Assembly (NCBI GenBank): GCA_016717595.1
Contig: JADKFE010000107.1
Coordinates: 1 to 19,914, forward strand
DNA length: 19,914 nucleotides
Direction of reading: 5' to 3'
Source of the DNA: Deltaproteobacteria bacterium
GTDB lineage: Bacteria; Myxococcota_A; UBA796; CAJQPC01
Shown here: one piece after another, positions 6,657-16,125 of the stretch
Layout: every line of letters starts with the position of its first letter
Position numbering within the stretch: the first letter of the stretch is position 1
The notes under the pieces: model-generated
The model's database searches: none
Told to the model about the DNA's origin: nothing
The model's input: the letters and a program-made list of their open reading frames with translations, nothing else
Program-made: the position numbers and the translations under genes

Positions 6657-8582
6657 ATGTCTCGACGACTCCTCTTCGCCCCGCTGCTGCTCGCCCTCGC
6701 CTGCAAGGGAGACAGCGTCGAGGTCGTCGACAGCGAGATCCCGCCCAGCGACTCCGCCGCGCCCGCGGATCTCGACGGGGACGGCTCACCCGCGGGGGAG
6801 GACTGCGACGACGAGCGCGCGGACGTGTTCCCCGGCGCCGAGGAGCGCTGCGACGGCGTCGACAACGACTGCGACGGCACGACGGACGCCGGGGCGACGG
6901 ACGCGAGCGCCTGGTACAACGACGGCGACGCAGACGGCTTCGGCGCCGGAGAGGCCACCCTGGCCTGCGAGGCGCCCGCGGGCGCCGTGGCCCAAGATGG
7001 GGACTGTGACGACAATGACGCGGCGTACAACCCCGCCGCCAGTGAGACGGACTGCGCCGATCCCAACGACTACAACTGCGACGGCTCCGTAGGCTACGCC
7101 GACAACGACGGGGACGGCTACCCGGCCTGCCAGGACTGCGACGACGCCGACGCGGCGTTTCACCCAGGGATCTCCGAGATCTGCGACGGCGCGGACAATG
7201 ACTGTGATGGCCTCACCGATGACGCCGACGACAGCCTCGACCCGACCACCCGCGCGCGCTCGTACCAAGACGCCGACAGCGACGGCTACGGAGACATCGA
7301 CTTCTTCACCGACTCCTGCGTGGTGCCCGAGGGCTACGTCTCCGACAGCGCCGACTGTGACGACGGACAGGCAGAGGTCAACCCCGCCGCCGCCGAGGTC
7401 TGCAACGGCCTCGACGACGACTGCGACGCCTTGGTGGACGACGCGGACGACGGCGTAGACACCAGCACAGGCGCGACGTTCTACGCCGACGGCGACGGCG
7501 ACGGCTTCGGCGACGCCGATCGCGCCCAGGCCGCCTGCGCGCAGCCCTCGGGCTTCGTCAGCGATCAGACCGACTGTGAAGACGCTGACGCGGCCATCAA
7601 CCCCGACGCGGATGAGGTCTGCAACTCCGTTGACGACGACTGTGACGCCCTGGTGGACGACGCGGACGGCGACGTAGACAGCTCCGCGGGGGCGGTGTAC
7701 TACGCCGATGTGGACGGGGACGGCTTCGGCGACCCCAGCGCCGGGGCGCGGGCCTGCGCCCAGCCCGCCTCGACTGTGCGCGATGACGACGACTGTGACG
7801 ACGGCGACGCCGGGGTCAACCCCGACGCGGTGGAGGTCTGTGATGGGGTTGATGACGACTGTGACGGGGACATCGACGACCCCGACGCGCTCTTGGGCTC
7901 GGCGGCGGCTTGCCCCGCCGTGGACTGCCTCGACGCCGCCACCACCCTGAGCGCGCCGTCGAGCGGCCTGCACTGGATCGATCCCACAAGCAGCGGCGCC
8001 GCCTATGAGGCGTATTGCGACATGAGCACAGACGGCGGGGGCTGGTCCCTCGTCATGCGCTGCGTCGCCGACTACATCGACTACGACGACACCGCGTGGA
8101 CCACCACGGCGCTGTTGGACGAGTCGGTGATCGACTTCACCGCGCCGGGCTGCTCCAAGTACGAGGCGTTCAACAGCGTCTCGTTCACTGAGCTGCGCAG
8201 CTCCTCCACCACCGATCTCACCAACGACTATGTCGAGACCTTCTCCGGCGGCTACACCAGCGCCTTGACCCTGTTCTCGGGGACCGGCTTTCAGATCTCG
8301 ACCACCTACCAGTCTTACTTCAACGACATGATGGACCCCTTCGGGCGGGAGTGGGGCTGCACCAGCTACCGCAGCTACGGCATCAACCAGCGGGACTACC
8401 TGGGCACCGCGTTCATCTCCGGGGGCTCTTACTGCGACTGGAACGGCGGCGCGCGCTGGGGCCAGCGGGTGAACGCGGACCACAGCGGCACGGGCAACCA
8501 CGCGGGGCAAGGCTGGGGTGTCTACAGCACCATCGGCTACCAGTGGTCGTGGGCGATAAGCCAGCTCATGTGGGTTCGCTGA
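6657..8582 (+). CDS. Lipoprotein with MopE-type metal-binding repeats and fibrinogen-like C-terminal domain
   Basis: 641 residues from the ATG at 6657, five bases after AGGAAGG; an upstream in-frame TTG at 6627 is less likely. Residues 1-16 are a lipoprotein signal (MSRRLLFAPLLLALAC, Cys16 acylated), so the protein is probably surface-anchored. Residues 39-412 hold Asp-rich repeats pairing DGDGFG-type segments with DCDD and C-x-x-x-D-x-D-CD cores at 65, 176, 249, 322 and 395 plus a variant near 138. The last four cores are exactly 73 residues apart. These match MopE-type putative calcium/copper-binding repeats. Residues 435-641 are fibrinogen-related, with YCDMSTDGGGWSLVMRC at 453-469. Likely a surface adhesin or matrix protein. 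Monocistronic as far as visible; the ligand is unknown. Confidence 0.93.
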   Translation: MSRRLLFAPLLLALACKGDSVEVVDSEIPPSDSAAPADLDGDGSPAGEDCDDERADVFPGAEERCDGVDNDCDGTTDAGATDASAWYNDGDADGFGAGEATLACEAPAGAVAQDGDCDDNDAAYNPAASETDCADPNDYNCDGSVGYADNDGDGYPACQDCDDADAAFHPGISEICDGADNDCDGLTDDADDSLDPTTRARSYQDADSDGYGDIDFFTDSCVVPEGYVSDSADCDDGQAEVNPAAAEVCNGLDDDCDALVDDADDGVDTSTGATFYADGDGDGFGDADRAQAACAQPSGFVSDQTDCEDADAAINPDADEVCNSVDDDCDALVDDADGDVDSSAGAVYYADVDGDGFGDPSAGARACAQPASTVRDDDDCDDGDAGVNPDAVEVCDGVDDDCDGDIDDPDALLGSAAACPAVDCLDAATTLSAPSSGLHWIDPTSSGAAYEAYCDMSTDGGGWSLVMRCVADYIDYDDTAWTTTALLDESVIDFTAPGCSKYEAFNSVSFTELRSSSTTDLTNDYVETFSGGYTSALTLFSGTGFQISTTYQSYFNDMMDPFGREWGCTSYRSYGINQRDYLGTAFISGGSYCDWNGGARWGQRVNADHSGTGNHAGQGWGVYSTIGYQWSWAISQLMWVR

Positions 8583-8671
8583 AGGCGCGGCGACCGGCGC
8601 GCCTGCGCGACGCGGCGGAGGCAGAGCGCGCGGTTCAGCCTCGCGCGACCGGCGTTGGCTACACCCCCCGG

Positions 8672-8944
8672 GGCTGACGCCAAGACATAGGTGACAGGTC
8701 GGTCCTTCGGGAGCATGTCTTCTCAGCAACCCGCTGAGGAGAGGAGAGACCGTGGAAGGGCGCTGAGATGAGCAAGCGGAGAGAAGAGTTCATCCTTCGC
8801 GCGTTGGAGCCCGATGTGAACCTGTCGGAGCTGTGCCGGGAGTACGAGATCAGCCGCAAGACAGCTACAAGTGGCTTCAGCGAATCAAGTGAGGGCGGGA
8901 TCGAGGGTCTGCGCGCACTCGGCGTTCTCACAGCTCGCCCTTGA
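8672..8944 (+). pseudogene. IS481-like transposase N-terminal remnant
   Basis: An ATG at 8768 opens 58 codons beginning MSKRREEFILRALEP and LSELCREYEISRKT, the typical N-terminal HTH of IS481-type transposases. At SRKT one base is missing: adding it gives the expected YKWLQRIK, and a second shift restores EGGIEGLRAL. The DDE catalytic domain is absent. Upstream, AAGACATAGGTGACAGG near 8684-8700 resembles the ends of this family and may be the element's left border. A decayed, non-functional fragment. Confidence 0.7.
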
Positions 8945-9027
8945 GCGCGTCAGGAGAGGCGGTTCTGCGGATCCTGGAGGCGCCCGGGTCGTTCGCTGGG
9001 GCGAAGCCCCACGCGGTGCTCGCGTGC

Positions 9028-9486
9028 ATACAGCGCCAGGGCGCGCTCATCGAAGCCCTCCAGGCGCCGCTGGTGTTTCCCCACCAGCGCGGGCTCGAAG
9101 CCGCCATCCCGGTCGCGCGGGATCGAAGCCGCCATCCCGGTCGCGCGGGATGTCCAGCTCCACCTTCCCGGCCTCCGTCAGCACCGTCTTCCGGCTGCTG
9201 CCGTTCCGGGCGTTCGACCCCGCGCGCGGCTCGTTCTTCTCGTACCCGAGGTGGTTCGCGAGCTCCGCATCTAAGATGCGCTTGGCGAGGCGCCCAAACA
9301 GCTCCTTCATCATCCCGCCGCCGCGAAGCAGCTCGCGCGGGTCCTCGCCGCTGCGGATCATCTCCTCTACGATTGCGTCTATCTAGGCGTTCGGTTCGCG
9401 TAGCTTTGTCATCTTGGTGATCGCCTGGGGGTGAAAGATCACACGGCGGTGGTTGGGCTTATACACAGAAATATTTACACTGTCTC
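9028..9486 (-). pseudogene. IS256-family transposase remnant
   Basis: The minus strand carries a probable terminal inverted repeat at 9458-9486, a start ATG at 9412 (MTKLREPNA), then an in-frame TAG at 9383-9385, then the IS256 N-terminal region: EEMIRSGEDPRELL, MMKELFGRLAKRILDAEL, HLGYEKNEP, ARNGSSRKTV and VELDIPRDRDGGF. A 28-bp tandem duplication at 9095-9150 shifts the frame; with one copy removed it continues as FEPALVGKHQRRLEGFDERA and ALYAR and is then cut off. The DDE domain is missing. Nonsense mutation, duplication and truncation make it inactive. Confidence 0.8.
9095..9150. repeat. 28-bp tandem duplication inside the IS256 remnant
   Basis: The unit beginning TCGAAGCCGCCATCCCGG is present twice back to back (9095-9122 and 9123-9150). 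Since 28 is not a multiple of three, it breaks the transposase frame at the IPRDRDGGF motif, which is therefore encoded twice in different frames. Confidence 0.9.
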
Positions 9487-9828
9487 GCCAGCCCGCGGCA
9501 GCACGGCGCGCTGGTCGAAGGGGGCCGCACCGGGCCGCCAAGCCCGCGCGGGCCGCCGCTGCGCGCCCCGAGGTCGCTTCCCAGGACCCTCGAAAACGTC
9601 TTGATCCGGTTGTATTCGGTTATATCCGGTTACGCGGTGAAGAACGGTTATTGGTGAGCTTGAACATCACTTCCACACGATCCGTTTTGCGGTGATCCGT
9701 TTAGTCGTTTGGCTCTCCGGGCAATCGCAACGGTCCCGTAAGTATGCCGGAGGGGGTTCGTCCCCGAGTAACCCCCCGGCGAACCCCTCTTCCCCACACG
9801 CCCCCGCCGTGTCAGCGCCCCGCTGCCC
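9487..9828. other. Non-coding spacer between IS remnants
   Basis: I see no gene. It holds three 10-bp-phased CGGTTRTATY repeats, an inverted repeat GGGGTTCG (9753-9760) / CGAACCCC (9780-9787), and GTAAGTATGCC at 9738, which could be the terminal GTAAG of the IS66-like element whose transposase fragment ends at 9829. Confidence 0.4.
9607..9636. repeat. Three 10-bp tandem CGGTTRTATY repeats
   Basis: CGGTTGTATT (9607), CGGTTATATC (9617) and CGGTTACGCG (9627), with further CGGT at 9635 and 9645. A helically phased, locally A/T-richer array in non-coding DNA; role unknown. Confidence 0.55.
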
Positions 9829-10165
9829 TCACCGCGCCCCTGCGATGTAGGCCGGGGACAGCTCGATCACCCGCGTCGCTGGGTAGTCGTTGATCCGCCC
9901 AAGCGCCTCGTATAAGTACGCCCAAGGTTCGAGCCCGTGCATCCTGCAGCTCGCGACGAGGGAGTACAAGTCGCCGCCGAGGCCGCGCCGCCCTCGGAGC
10001 CCGCGAAGAGGTAGTTCTTGCGGCCCGTGAAGGCCTGCCTCAGTCGCAGCTCGGAGGTATTGTTGTGGATGGGGATCTCGGGGTGGTCGGCGCAGAGGGC
10101 CAGGGCGGCCCACTGGTTGAGGGTGTACTGAATCGCCTTGGCGATTGCCGAGCGGGGTCGCGCAC
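9829..10165 (-). pseudogene. IS66-family transposase C-terminal remnant, frameshifted
   Basis: The minus strand encodes the end of an IS66-type TnpC: SAIAKAIQYTLNQWAALALC, PEIPIHNNTSELRLRQAF and TGRKNYLFAGSEGG in one frame, then after a frame change LYSLVASCRMHGLEPWAYLY and the tail to AYIAGAR and stop at 9829. The N-terminal and most catalytic sequence is missing upstream of about 10165. Non-functional. Confidence 0.8.
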
Positions 10166-10683
10166 CCTGAACGTGTCGGACTCGGATCGTCTCCCCGAGA
10201 CCGCTCGCCCCGGTCCGTGACGGACAGGGGGATGTCTTGGCGACTACGGTAGACGCCGTTTTCGAGCTCCGTTTTCTTGTAGCTTATCCTCGCCTGTCCA
10301 GCGTTGGTAGCAGAGTTACCAGTCAGCCCCCTTAGCGAGCGCCCTGCTCCGCCCTGAAACGCGCGGCGCCGGGCAGGCCGGAGGCTGTGCGTCTCGGGCG
10401 GACGCTCGTTGAGTCGCCGTCGGCGCCCCGGCCCAAGTCGGTGTCTCTCGGGTGGCTTGGCCCTCCGCTACGCCCAAGCGCAGGATCCAACGGCAGGGCG
10501 AGCGCGGGTCAATTGGCTCCCGGTAGCGAACCCGCCAAGCGTGCTTGACAATCGCCGCGCATCATCATTGAAAGCGCGTTGGCCGGTCGCGCCGCCGCCG
10601 CCCGGGTCGGTGGTCATGCAGTGGGGCGCGGCGGTCGGCCTGGGCGGGGCCCTTCGCGCTGCGCCCGGCCGCGTGGCCAAACG
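10166..10683. other. Non-coding stretch downstream of the oxidase/peptide operon
   Basis: About 520 bp between the IS66 remnant and the end of the right-hand operon. Open frames exist, including a Gly-rich 49-codon one starting at 10617 on the minus strand (MTTDPGGGGATGQR), but none has a ribosome-binding site or recognisable domain. I see no clear terminator. Confidence 0.35.
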
Positions 10684-12407
10684 CTACTTGAAGAACGGCT
10701 CCGAAACGCGCCGGCGCGATTGGAGCCGAACGACGAGATCGGCGTAACTCAAGGGCTGGAAGACGTCCCGCACCCGCGGGTCGAGGCGTGTTCCTGGGCG
10801 CTGCTCCTCGTCGAACGCGCAGCGGAACAACTCGCACACATACTCCTGCACGAACACCCCCTTGGTCTCGAACTGGCATGCGTGCGGAAGCAACGTCGAG
10901 AGGGTGCGCTCGACGCCACGCCGCAGAACGACCAACGCGTCGTACAACTCGCCATCGTCACGCGCGTCGTCTATCGGCACCAGGCTGTCCATGTCGACCA
11001 TGCCGCCGTCGACGCACGCGTTGCCAGCGTCGAAGCACGCGCCCAGACCCTCGTTCTGATAGGTGTAGGGCAGAAAACCGAGGTGCAACGCGCGAACCAG
11101 CAACCGCACCCAGGAGCGGGCCGTGGCGTCGACGTCTAGCTGATTGAGGCGGCTCAGCCGCTCCGCCTCGCTCTCGCCCGCCTGCAGGTGCCCATACGCG
11201 TTCGCGCGCGTTGGGAATCCCGGGTACGCATACACATAAATGGCGAGCCCGTCGGCCATGGCGTCCTCGACGATCGCGACGCTGGCGGGGGACAGCACCG
11301 CGCGCAGCCGCTTGGCGACCTCGCCTCCACGTCGAGCGAGTGGCGCAGGAGCGCCAGCGGATGGGGGCGGGCGCGAAATTCGCCGTAAACAGCGGAGGTG
11401 GCCGCGCTGGAAAGCCAGCGTGGCGGCAGCTTCCGCGCCTCGCCTCGCGCATGGTCACCGCGCCAGGCACCTTCCGCTCCGCGAGGAAAGTGCTCGCTCA
11501 TCGGGCGATGCCCGTAGTTCAGAAGGCGCGCGGAACGTCGTCTGTCGCATCCAGTCAACCAGCGCGTCCCAGTCATTGAGTGCCGGCTCCGCGCCCTTAA
11601 GGACGAGCGTACCGGCGCCGCTGCGTCTGGGGCCATGCCCGCCAGATCTATGAACACGCTACGGGTCTGCCCCTCGAGCCGCCGCCGCGGACCGCACCTC
11701 GTCGTGCGGATTAGCGACGGGGCGACTGGGCGTGCTAACAGCCCATCGACCACCGCATCGAGCGCGGTGTCATCCTGGCGCGCGCGCGACACGAGCTGCG
11801 CACCGTACGGTGTCGAGCGAAAGTCGACTCGTAGGCTCGCCGCCAGCGGCGACGTGCCGTGATCGATGGCGCGCCGCTCCGTCGGTGGCGGGGGCGCCCG
11901 TTCGACCGCCCGCTTGCGGAACAACGCGATCAGGCGATCCTCCACCACGAGCTCATAGTCTTGCAGGTGCTCGTCTGCCCAGGCAAGGCCGCGGGCGTCG
12001 AACGCCGCGTCGATGTACAGGCCGCCGACGACTAGGTTCCTCGTCGCGTAGTGAAGGCCCGCGCGCTTTGAGTCGGGCGACAAAGTCCAGTCGGACAGGT
12101 CGTTGAAGGCCAACGCGATGGGGCGGTCCTCCGTCCTGGCCAGCGCGCGGACATCGCGCTCGAAGATGTGCGGATGCCCGGAGTAGTTGGCCACGTCGTA
12201 GCCGATGCAGCGCGCGTCGCCGTACACCTCACACAGGCGTCTGAAGTTGTTGCCGCGCGCGGTGCCGAGCTCAACGACGGCACCGGCCGGCAGCGGCAAG
12301 TGGAACACATGGGCCTCGAAGAAGCGCAGGACCTCGCGCTCCCACGGTGCCATGTCAACGCGCTCGACGTAGCGGGGATCTCGGTCGACGAGGTCGACGC
12401 CGGTCAC
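10684..12407 (-). CDS. SAM-dependent methyltransferase-like protein with unrecognised C-terminal region (frameshifted)
   Basis: The start is GTG at 12407, overlapping the acyltransferase stop as GTGA. Residues 1-170 look like a class I methyltransferase: VVELGTARGNNFRRLCEVYG fits the SAM-binding Gly loop, CIGYDVANYSGH the acidic strand end, then PIALAFNDLSDW and LVVGGLYIDAAF. After a linker the frame changes near 11600, 11530 and 11335; restoring each gives TLVLKGAEPALNDWDALVDW, LLNYGHRPMSEHFPRG, RHSLDVEA and VAKRLRAVLSPASVAIVEDA, ending in the clean stretch to PFFK and stop at 10684. The C-terminal part (about 300 residues, with LPYTYQNEGLGACFDAGNAC) is unknown to me. It may be one two-domain protein or two genes. 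Last gene of the operon. Confidence 0.6.
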
Positions 12408-13336
12408 GTGAGCTCCAGGAAGAAGTAACCGCCGACGTCGATGCGTCCGACGCGCTTGGCGGTCGCCAAGGACGCGGCGTTCTTGAAGTGAATGGTGCCG
12501 TGGACGAGGCCTGGGCGGCCTTCGTGCAGCCGCTCGACCAGCGCTCGCTGCAGAGCGGGCGCGAGACCGCGACCGCGGAATGGCGCGTCCAACAGCTCCT
12601 CGTGGACGATCCAGCCGTCGTTGCCTATGAACGTCTCAGCGCGTGCCGCGATGAAGCCAGCCCACTGTCCGTCGACGTGGGCGTCATAGGCGTGGCCTCC
12701 GTCCACCAACTCCCGGAACGTCGCCTCGTCAGGCAGCCACAGCTCAGGCCCGACCCGCGCATCGGCAGCGACAAAGGCGCGGAAGGCCTCGGCGTAGCGC
12801 GCATAGCCCGACGTGTCGCGCGCCTGCTCGAGGCGCAGCGGCGTCGACGGTGCCGGCCGCGCGACAAGGTCACGCGTGTGCCCCACGATGATGCGCAGGT
12901 CGGCGCTCGCTGAGCGCTCGCTCGGCAGCTGTCCTGCGACCTCGACGCGCAGAGCGCGCGGGGCGAGCGGATGACGGCGCGCCTCCTCGATGAGCTCTTC
13001 GAGACAGGCGGTGTCGACCGGCCCATCCAGCGCGGCGAGTTCGAGGAAGGGCCAGGCTGGATCGAGCCCCTTGAAGCGCACCTCGAGCAGCGCAACACCG
13101 CCAGAGCGCAACGAAACCATGCGGGACAGGTAGTCCTCGGGCCGCGATGCGGGCACCTCGCACGACGCGCGCCACCGCGTCGCCCAGGGCAGGTCGTGAA
13201 CGCGCCGCAGCGCGTCTCCGAGCGGCCCGCGAAAGTACACGTGCGCCGCCGCGTCGTCGATCCAGCTCCGGACCGCGGGGTGGAGGCGCTCGATGGCGCC
13301 GGCCACGAAGCGTGGGACCAACTCGTCAAGCTGCAT
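12404..13336 (-). CDS. GNAT-family N-acyltransferase
   Basis: 310 residues, fully open, from the ATG at 13336, which overlaps the 2OG-oxygenase stop by 11 bases. The C-terminal domain (about 221-310) is a GNAT fold: DGQWAGFIAA, then the acyl-CoA pyrophosphate loop FRGRGLAPALQRAL with R254-x-x-G257-x-A259, then HFKNAASLATAKRVGR. The N-terminal 200 residues are helical with an unassigned role, perhaps a degenerate second GNAT half or a substrate-binding domain. It likely acetylates or acylates a peptide or small-molecule amine made by the neighbouring enzymes. The stop overlaps the methyltransferase start as GTGA. Confidence 0.82.
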   Translation of the reverse strand: MQLDELVPRFVAGAIERLHPAVRSWIDDAAAHVYFRGPLGDALRRVHDLPWATRWRASCEVPASRPEDYLSRMVSLRSGGVALLEVRFKGLDPAWPFLELAALDGPVDTACLEELIEEARRHPLAPRALRVEVAGQLPSERSASADLRIIVGHTRDLVARPAPSTPLRLEQARDTSGYARYAEAFRAFVAADARVGPELWLPDEATFRELVDGGHAYDAHVDGQWAGFIAARAETFIGNDGWIVHEELLDAPFRGRGLAPALQRALVERLHEGRPGLVHGTIHFKNAASLATAKRVGRIDVGGYFFLELT

Positions 13337-14429
13337 AATCGTACTCCGGGTCATGAATAAGGTGAAGAACGAGGTAGATGGCGTCCTCACCAGCAGCCAA
13401 GGGCGCCCGCTCGTGGTGGTAACGATGACCGTCGAACAGCGCCGCCTCACCCGGCCGCCAGCGCAGCTCACGGCGCGTGCCGTCGAAGTCGGTCACCAGC
13501 AGGGGCCAGCTCTCCGCGACTGCGGAGCTCGCATCAATACACAACGAGAACGAGACGGGGCAGTGCGCTTTGTCGCGATGTCCCGGTAGGCCACCGCCCT
13601 CGTGGTAGTAGGCGAGGAAGGAGTAGGATGGCACCAGCGCACACCCGTGACGGCGCAGGCGATATCGGCCGCGCGTCGGTGGAGCCAGCGGAGACTCGGG
13701 ATCGTCCTACGTGGCTCCGTTGTTTGCCGCCAACGCCGAAGTCGCCGTCGAGCAGGGGCCGCGACGCCGCACTGCCCGCACATAGTCGCGCAGCGCGTCG
13801 AGCTCGTCGGCACAAACTAGCTCGACGACGCCCAGCGACGCCGCCCTCCACGCGGCCTGCCAACGCGCGAGGGCGTCATCGAGCGCCTTGCGGCGGGCCG
13901 TGACCTCGTCGGGGCGGCGCAGGACGCCAGCGCGGCGCAGCAGCTCGCGCTCGTCCGCCGTGACCGGCTCACCGGAGGTGGCCTTGCTGAACGCCGCGAT
14001 GAGCTCGAGCGGAGCTTGGATCTCGCGCGCCGTGCCCCACGACACCCGCTCTCGCAGGCGAGGAGGGTGTGGGATCAGGTGCGGTCCGACGGGCTCGACG
14101 GGCGGCGCGCACAGCTCCCACGCATCGTCCACGATGAGGTCGCCGTTGGCGCCATTAACCTCGCTGACCGGTAGCGGCGCCACATAGCGCGGGCGCACGC
14201 GCCGCTCGACGAGGATGTCGTTGTCGAGCAACCACGCCACCATGTCGTCGCCGAACCAGGCGCCCACCTCGCCGCCAGCGCGCACCGCGAGCAAGGCCTC
14301 GACGAGCCGTGGCTTGAACGTCCCCTGCGCCATGCCACCGTGACGACGACACCATGCAGCCTGATGCTGCCCTTGCCGTCCGATGAGGAGAAGGGTCGGG
14401 TTGACCTCCAGCTCGCTGACGTCAGGCAC
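13326..14429 (-). CDS. 2-oxoglutarate/Fe(II)-dependent oxygenase (frameshifted)
   Basis: The C-terminal segment (13634-13326) has the double-stranded beta-helix signature: SFLAYYHEGGGLPGHRDKAH with the iron-binding H-x-D (HRD), a distal His in FDGHRYHHERAPL and an Arg three residues after the HH pair that can bind 2-oxoglutarate. The upstream part (GTG 14429 to about 13770) is a winged-helix-like N-terminal region (FKPRLVEALLAVRAGGEVGA, WLLDNDILVE). The two parts join only after a base is restored near 13757 (giving LLDGDFGVGGKQRSH) and again near 13712, where a TAG sits at the frame break; there may be another shift near 14370. Full length about 365 residues. The start overlaps the MBL gene stop by eight bases. 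A hydroxylase of a cluster product is likely. Confidence 0.68.
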
Positions 14430-16125
14430 GGAGCACCTGCACGAGCCGGACGCCGTCGCCGATGTCGCGTCCCAGCGGTCGCTCGTCGCCGCCCCAGGTC
14501 AGGCGATCACCCGGCGCCATCACGCACAGCGGACCGTCCGGCGCGGAGCGCATCCTCTGCGCCAGCGTCGAGACCCGTCCTCGACGAAACACGTCGGCGT
14601 CGCACGCGTTGTCGTCGTTCTCCAGGTCCCGGGGGGTCAGGTGGAACAGCGCGTAGGGGATGACGAGCCGCGCGCCCGAGAACGTCGCCCAGCGCACCAC
14701 GTCGGTGGGCCCGCCGGTGAAGACCTCGAAGCAGCGGTCCAGGTAGAACGGGATGCGATTGAAGTGGACCAAGGGATAGTGAAACTCGGAGGCGGGCGCG
14801 AACAAGAAGTCGGGCCGCCCGAAGCGACGTCGCGCCTCCTGCACGACCTGGTCGGCGTCACCGTACGGGTCGCGCGCGGCATCCACGAGGCAGACCGCCT
14901 GCCGTCCGCCGAGCGCGACGTGCACCGTCATCCAGTCGCGCGGCGCGAGCCCGACCGACTCACCATAATAGGGCAGGGCGGTGACCTCGACGTCGCGCCC
15001 GCGGCCGACGCGCGCGGTCTGCCAAGGCTCGAGCTCGACGATGCGTGTGAAGCCGAAGTCGCGCAGCATGCGGGCCATGTCGAGGTTGCTGATCGACGGA
15101 CGGTGCACGAGGCGCGGGATCACCCACCTCGGTCTCGGGGTGGAGGTGGACGAGGGAGTCGAAGTTGAGGTGATCCCCAGTGAGGATGACTGATGATCAC
15201 CGCGTCGAGCGGCTCGCTCAACACCGCCGGGATGGGGTTGTAGTCGCGGCGGGCGCGCACGAGGAACAACGGGTCGAGCATGACCCGACTCGACGGCGAC
15301 TCGAACACGATGCCGGAGTGCCCGATCAGCGTGAGCCGATGATCGCGACGTACCGCGGGCGCCCTGAGCGGCGCCGGCACGACGTAGCCGTGGTGCAGCA
15401 TGCGCTGCAAGAACTCCCACTCCTCATCGTCGAGGCGCTCGCGCAGGGTAGACAATGAGACCGTGTTCGACGCCAGCGCCGGCAGCAACCGATGGAACAG
15501 CGCCAGGCCCTCGCGATCGAGCGCCGTCTCATAGTGGCTCTCGCCGTCGCGACGCTTCCACACCAGCGTCGTATCGTCGTCGAAGAACGACGGTGTCTCC
15601 TGAAAGTAGTACGCCGGATGCAAGATGAGCCCTTCGCCGTCTTGCATGAGGGTGCCGCGCTCCTCCGCGGTCAGCTCGAGCTCACCGGCCCCACGACGCT
15701 GGTCGAGGCCGCGGATGACGTCGAGGACCTCCTCTGCTTTCCGGCCCATGACGTAGTAGCAGGTCGCCGAAGTGTGGAACAAGTTGAGCCGGTATCCCTC
15801 GAATTGCACCTGCGTGTCGCAGGACGTCGTCAGAGCGTCCCATCCCCTCTGCGCCGTGGTAAGGAGGCTGACCCCGCCGGTGTGGTCCACCATCCAGCGC
15901 ACAGTCGTTTGAAGCCGCACCTCGTCGGGCCCGAGCCGTGGGTCGTCGTAGACCGCAAACACGTCGAAGTCACTGCTGCCAGCGCCGGCTCGCTCCCCGG
16001 CCGGGACGACGCCACACAGCACGCGGAACTTGTGGCACTCGAGCTCCGCTGGGTCGGCGGCGGCTCGATCGCCGACCTCCAGCGGCCGCTCGACGACGCA
16101 GGCACAGCCGCATGGTTATGGCCAT
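14422..16125 (-). CDS. Metallo-beta-lactamase-fold protein with extra N-terminal domain (frameshifted)
   Basis: The N-terminal 200 or so residues include a winged-helix-like segment (VSLSTLRERLDDEEWEFLQR, MLHHGYVVPAP). The MBL domain follows: LIGHSGIVFESPSSRVMLDP, then ISHPHW. One G too many near 15174 and another near 15130 break the frame; removing them gives ISHPHWDHLNFDSLVHLHPE and EVVIPRLVHRPS, restoring H-x-H-x-D-H. Metal ligands further on may include the His in ASEFHYPLVHFNR. It resembles UlaG/NAPE-PLD/CMAH-type MBL hydrolases or oxidoreductases. Full length about 560 residues. The start is unsettled: ATGs at 16125 and 16113 lie just beside the stop of the previous gene, but reaching the main frame needs another shift near 16095. 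Internal, coupled operon gene. Confidence 0.65.

Noticed and set aside
6786..8729. 647-codon minus-strand open frame
   Set aside because: It is the antisense of the Asp-rich MopE-type repeats; Val/Ala/Arg-rich with no motif.
10468..10680. Gly-rich short minus-strand frame after the methyltransferase gene as a second precursor peptide
   Set aside because: No Shine-Dalgarno, TTG or internal ATG start, and composition typical of random GC-rich DNA; kept only as a note.
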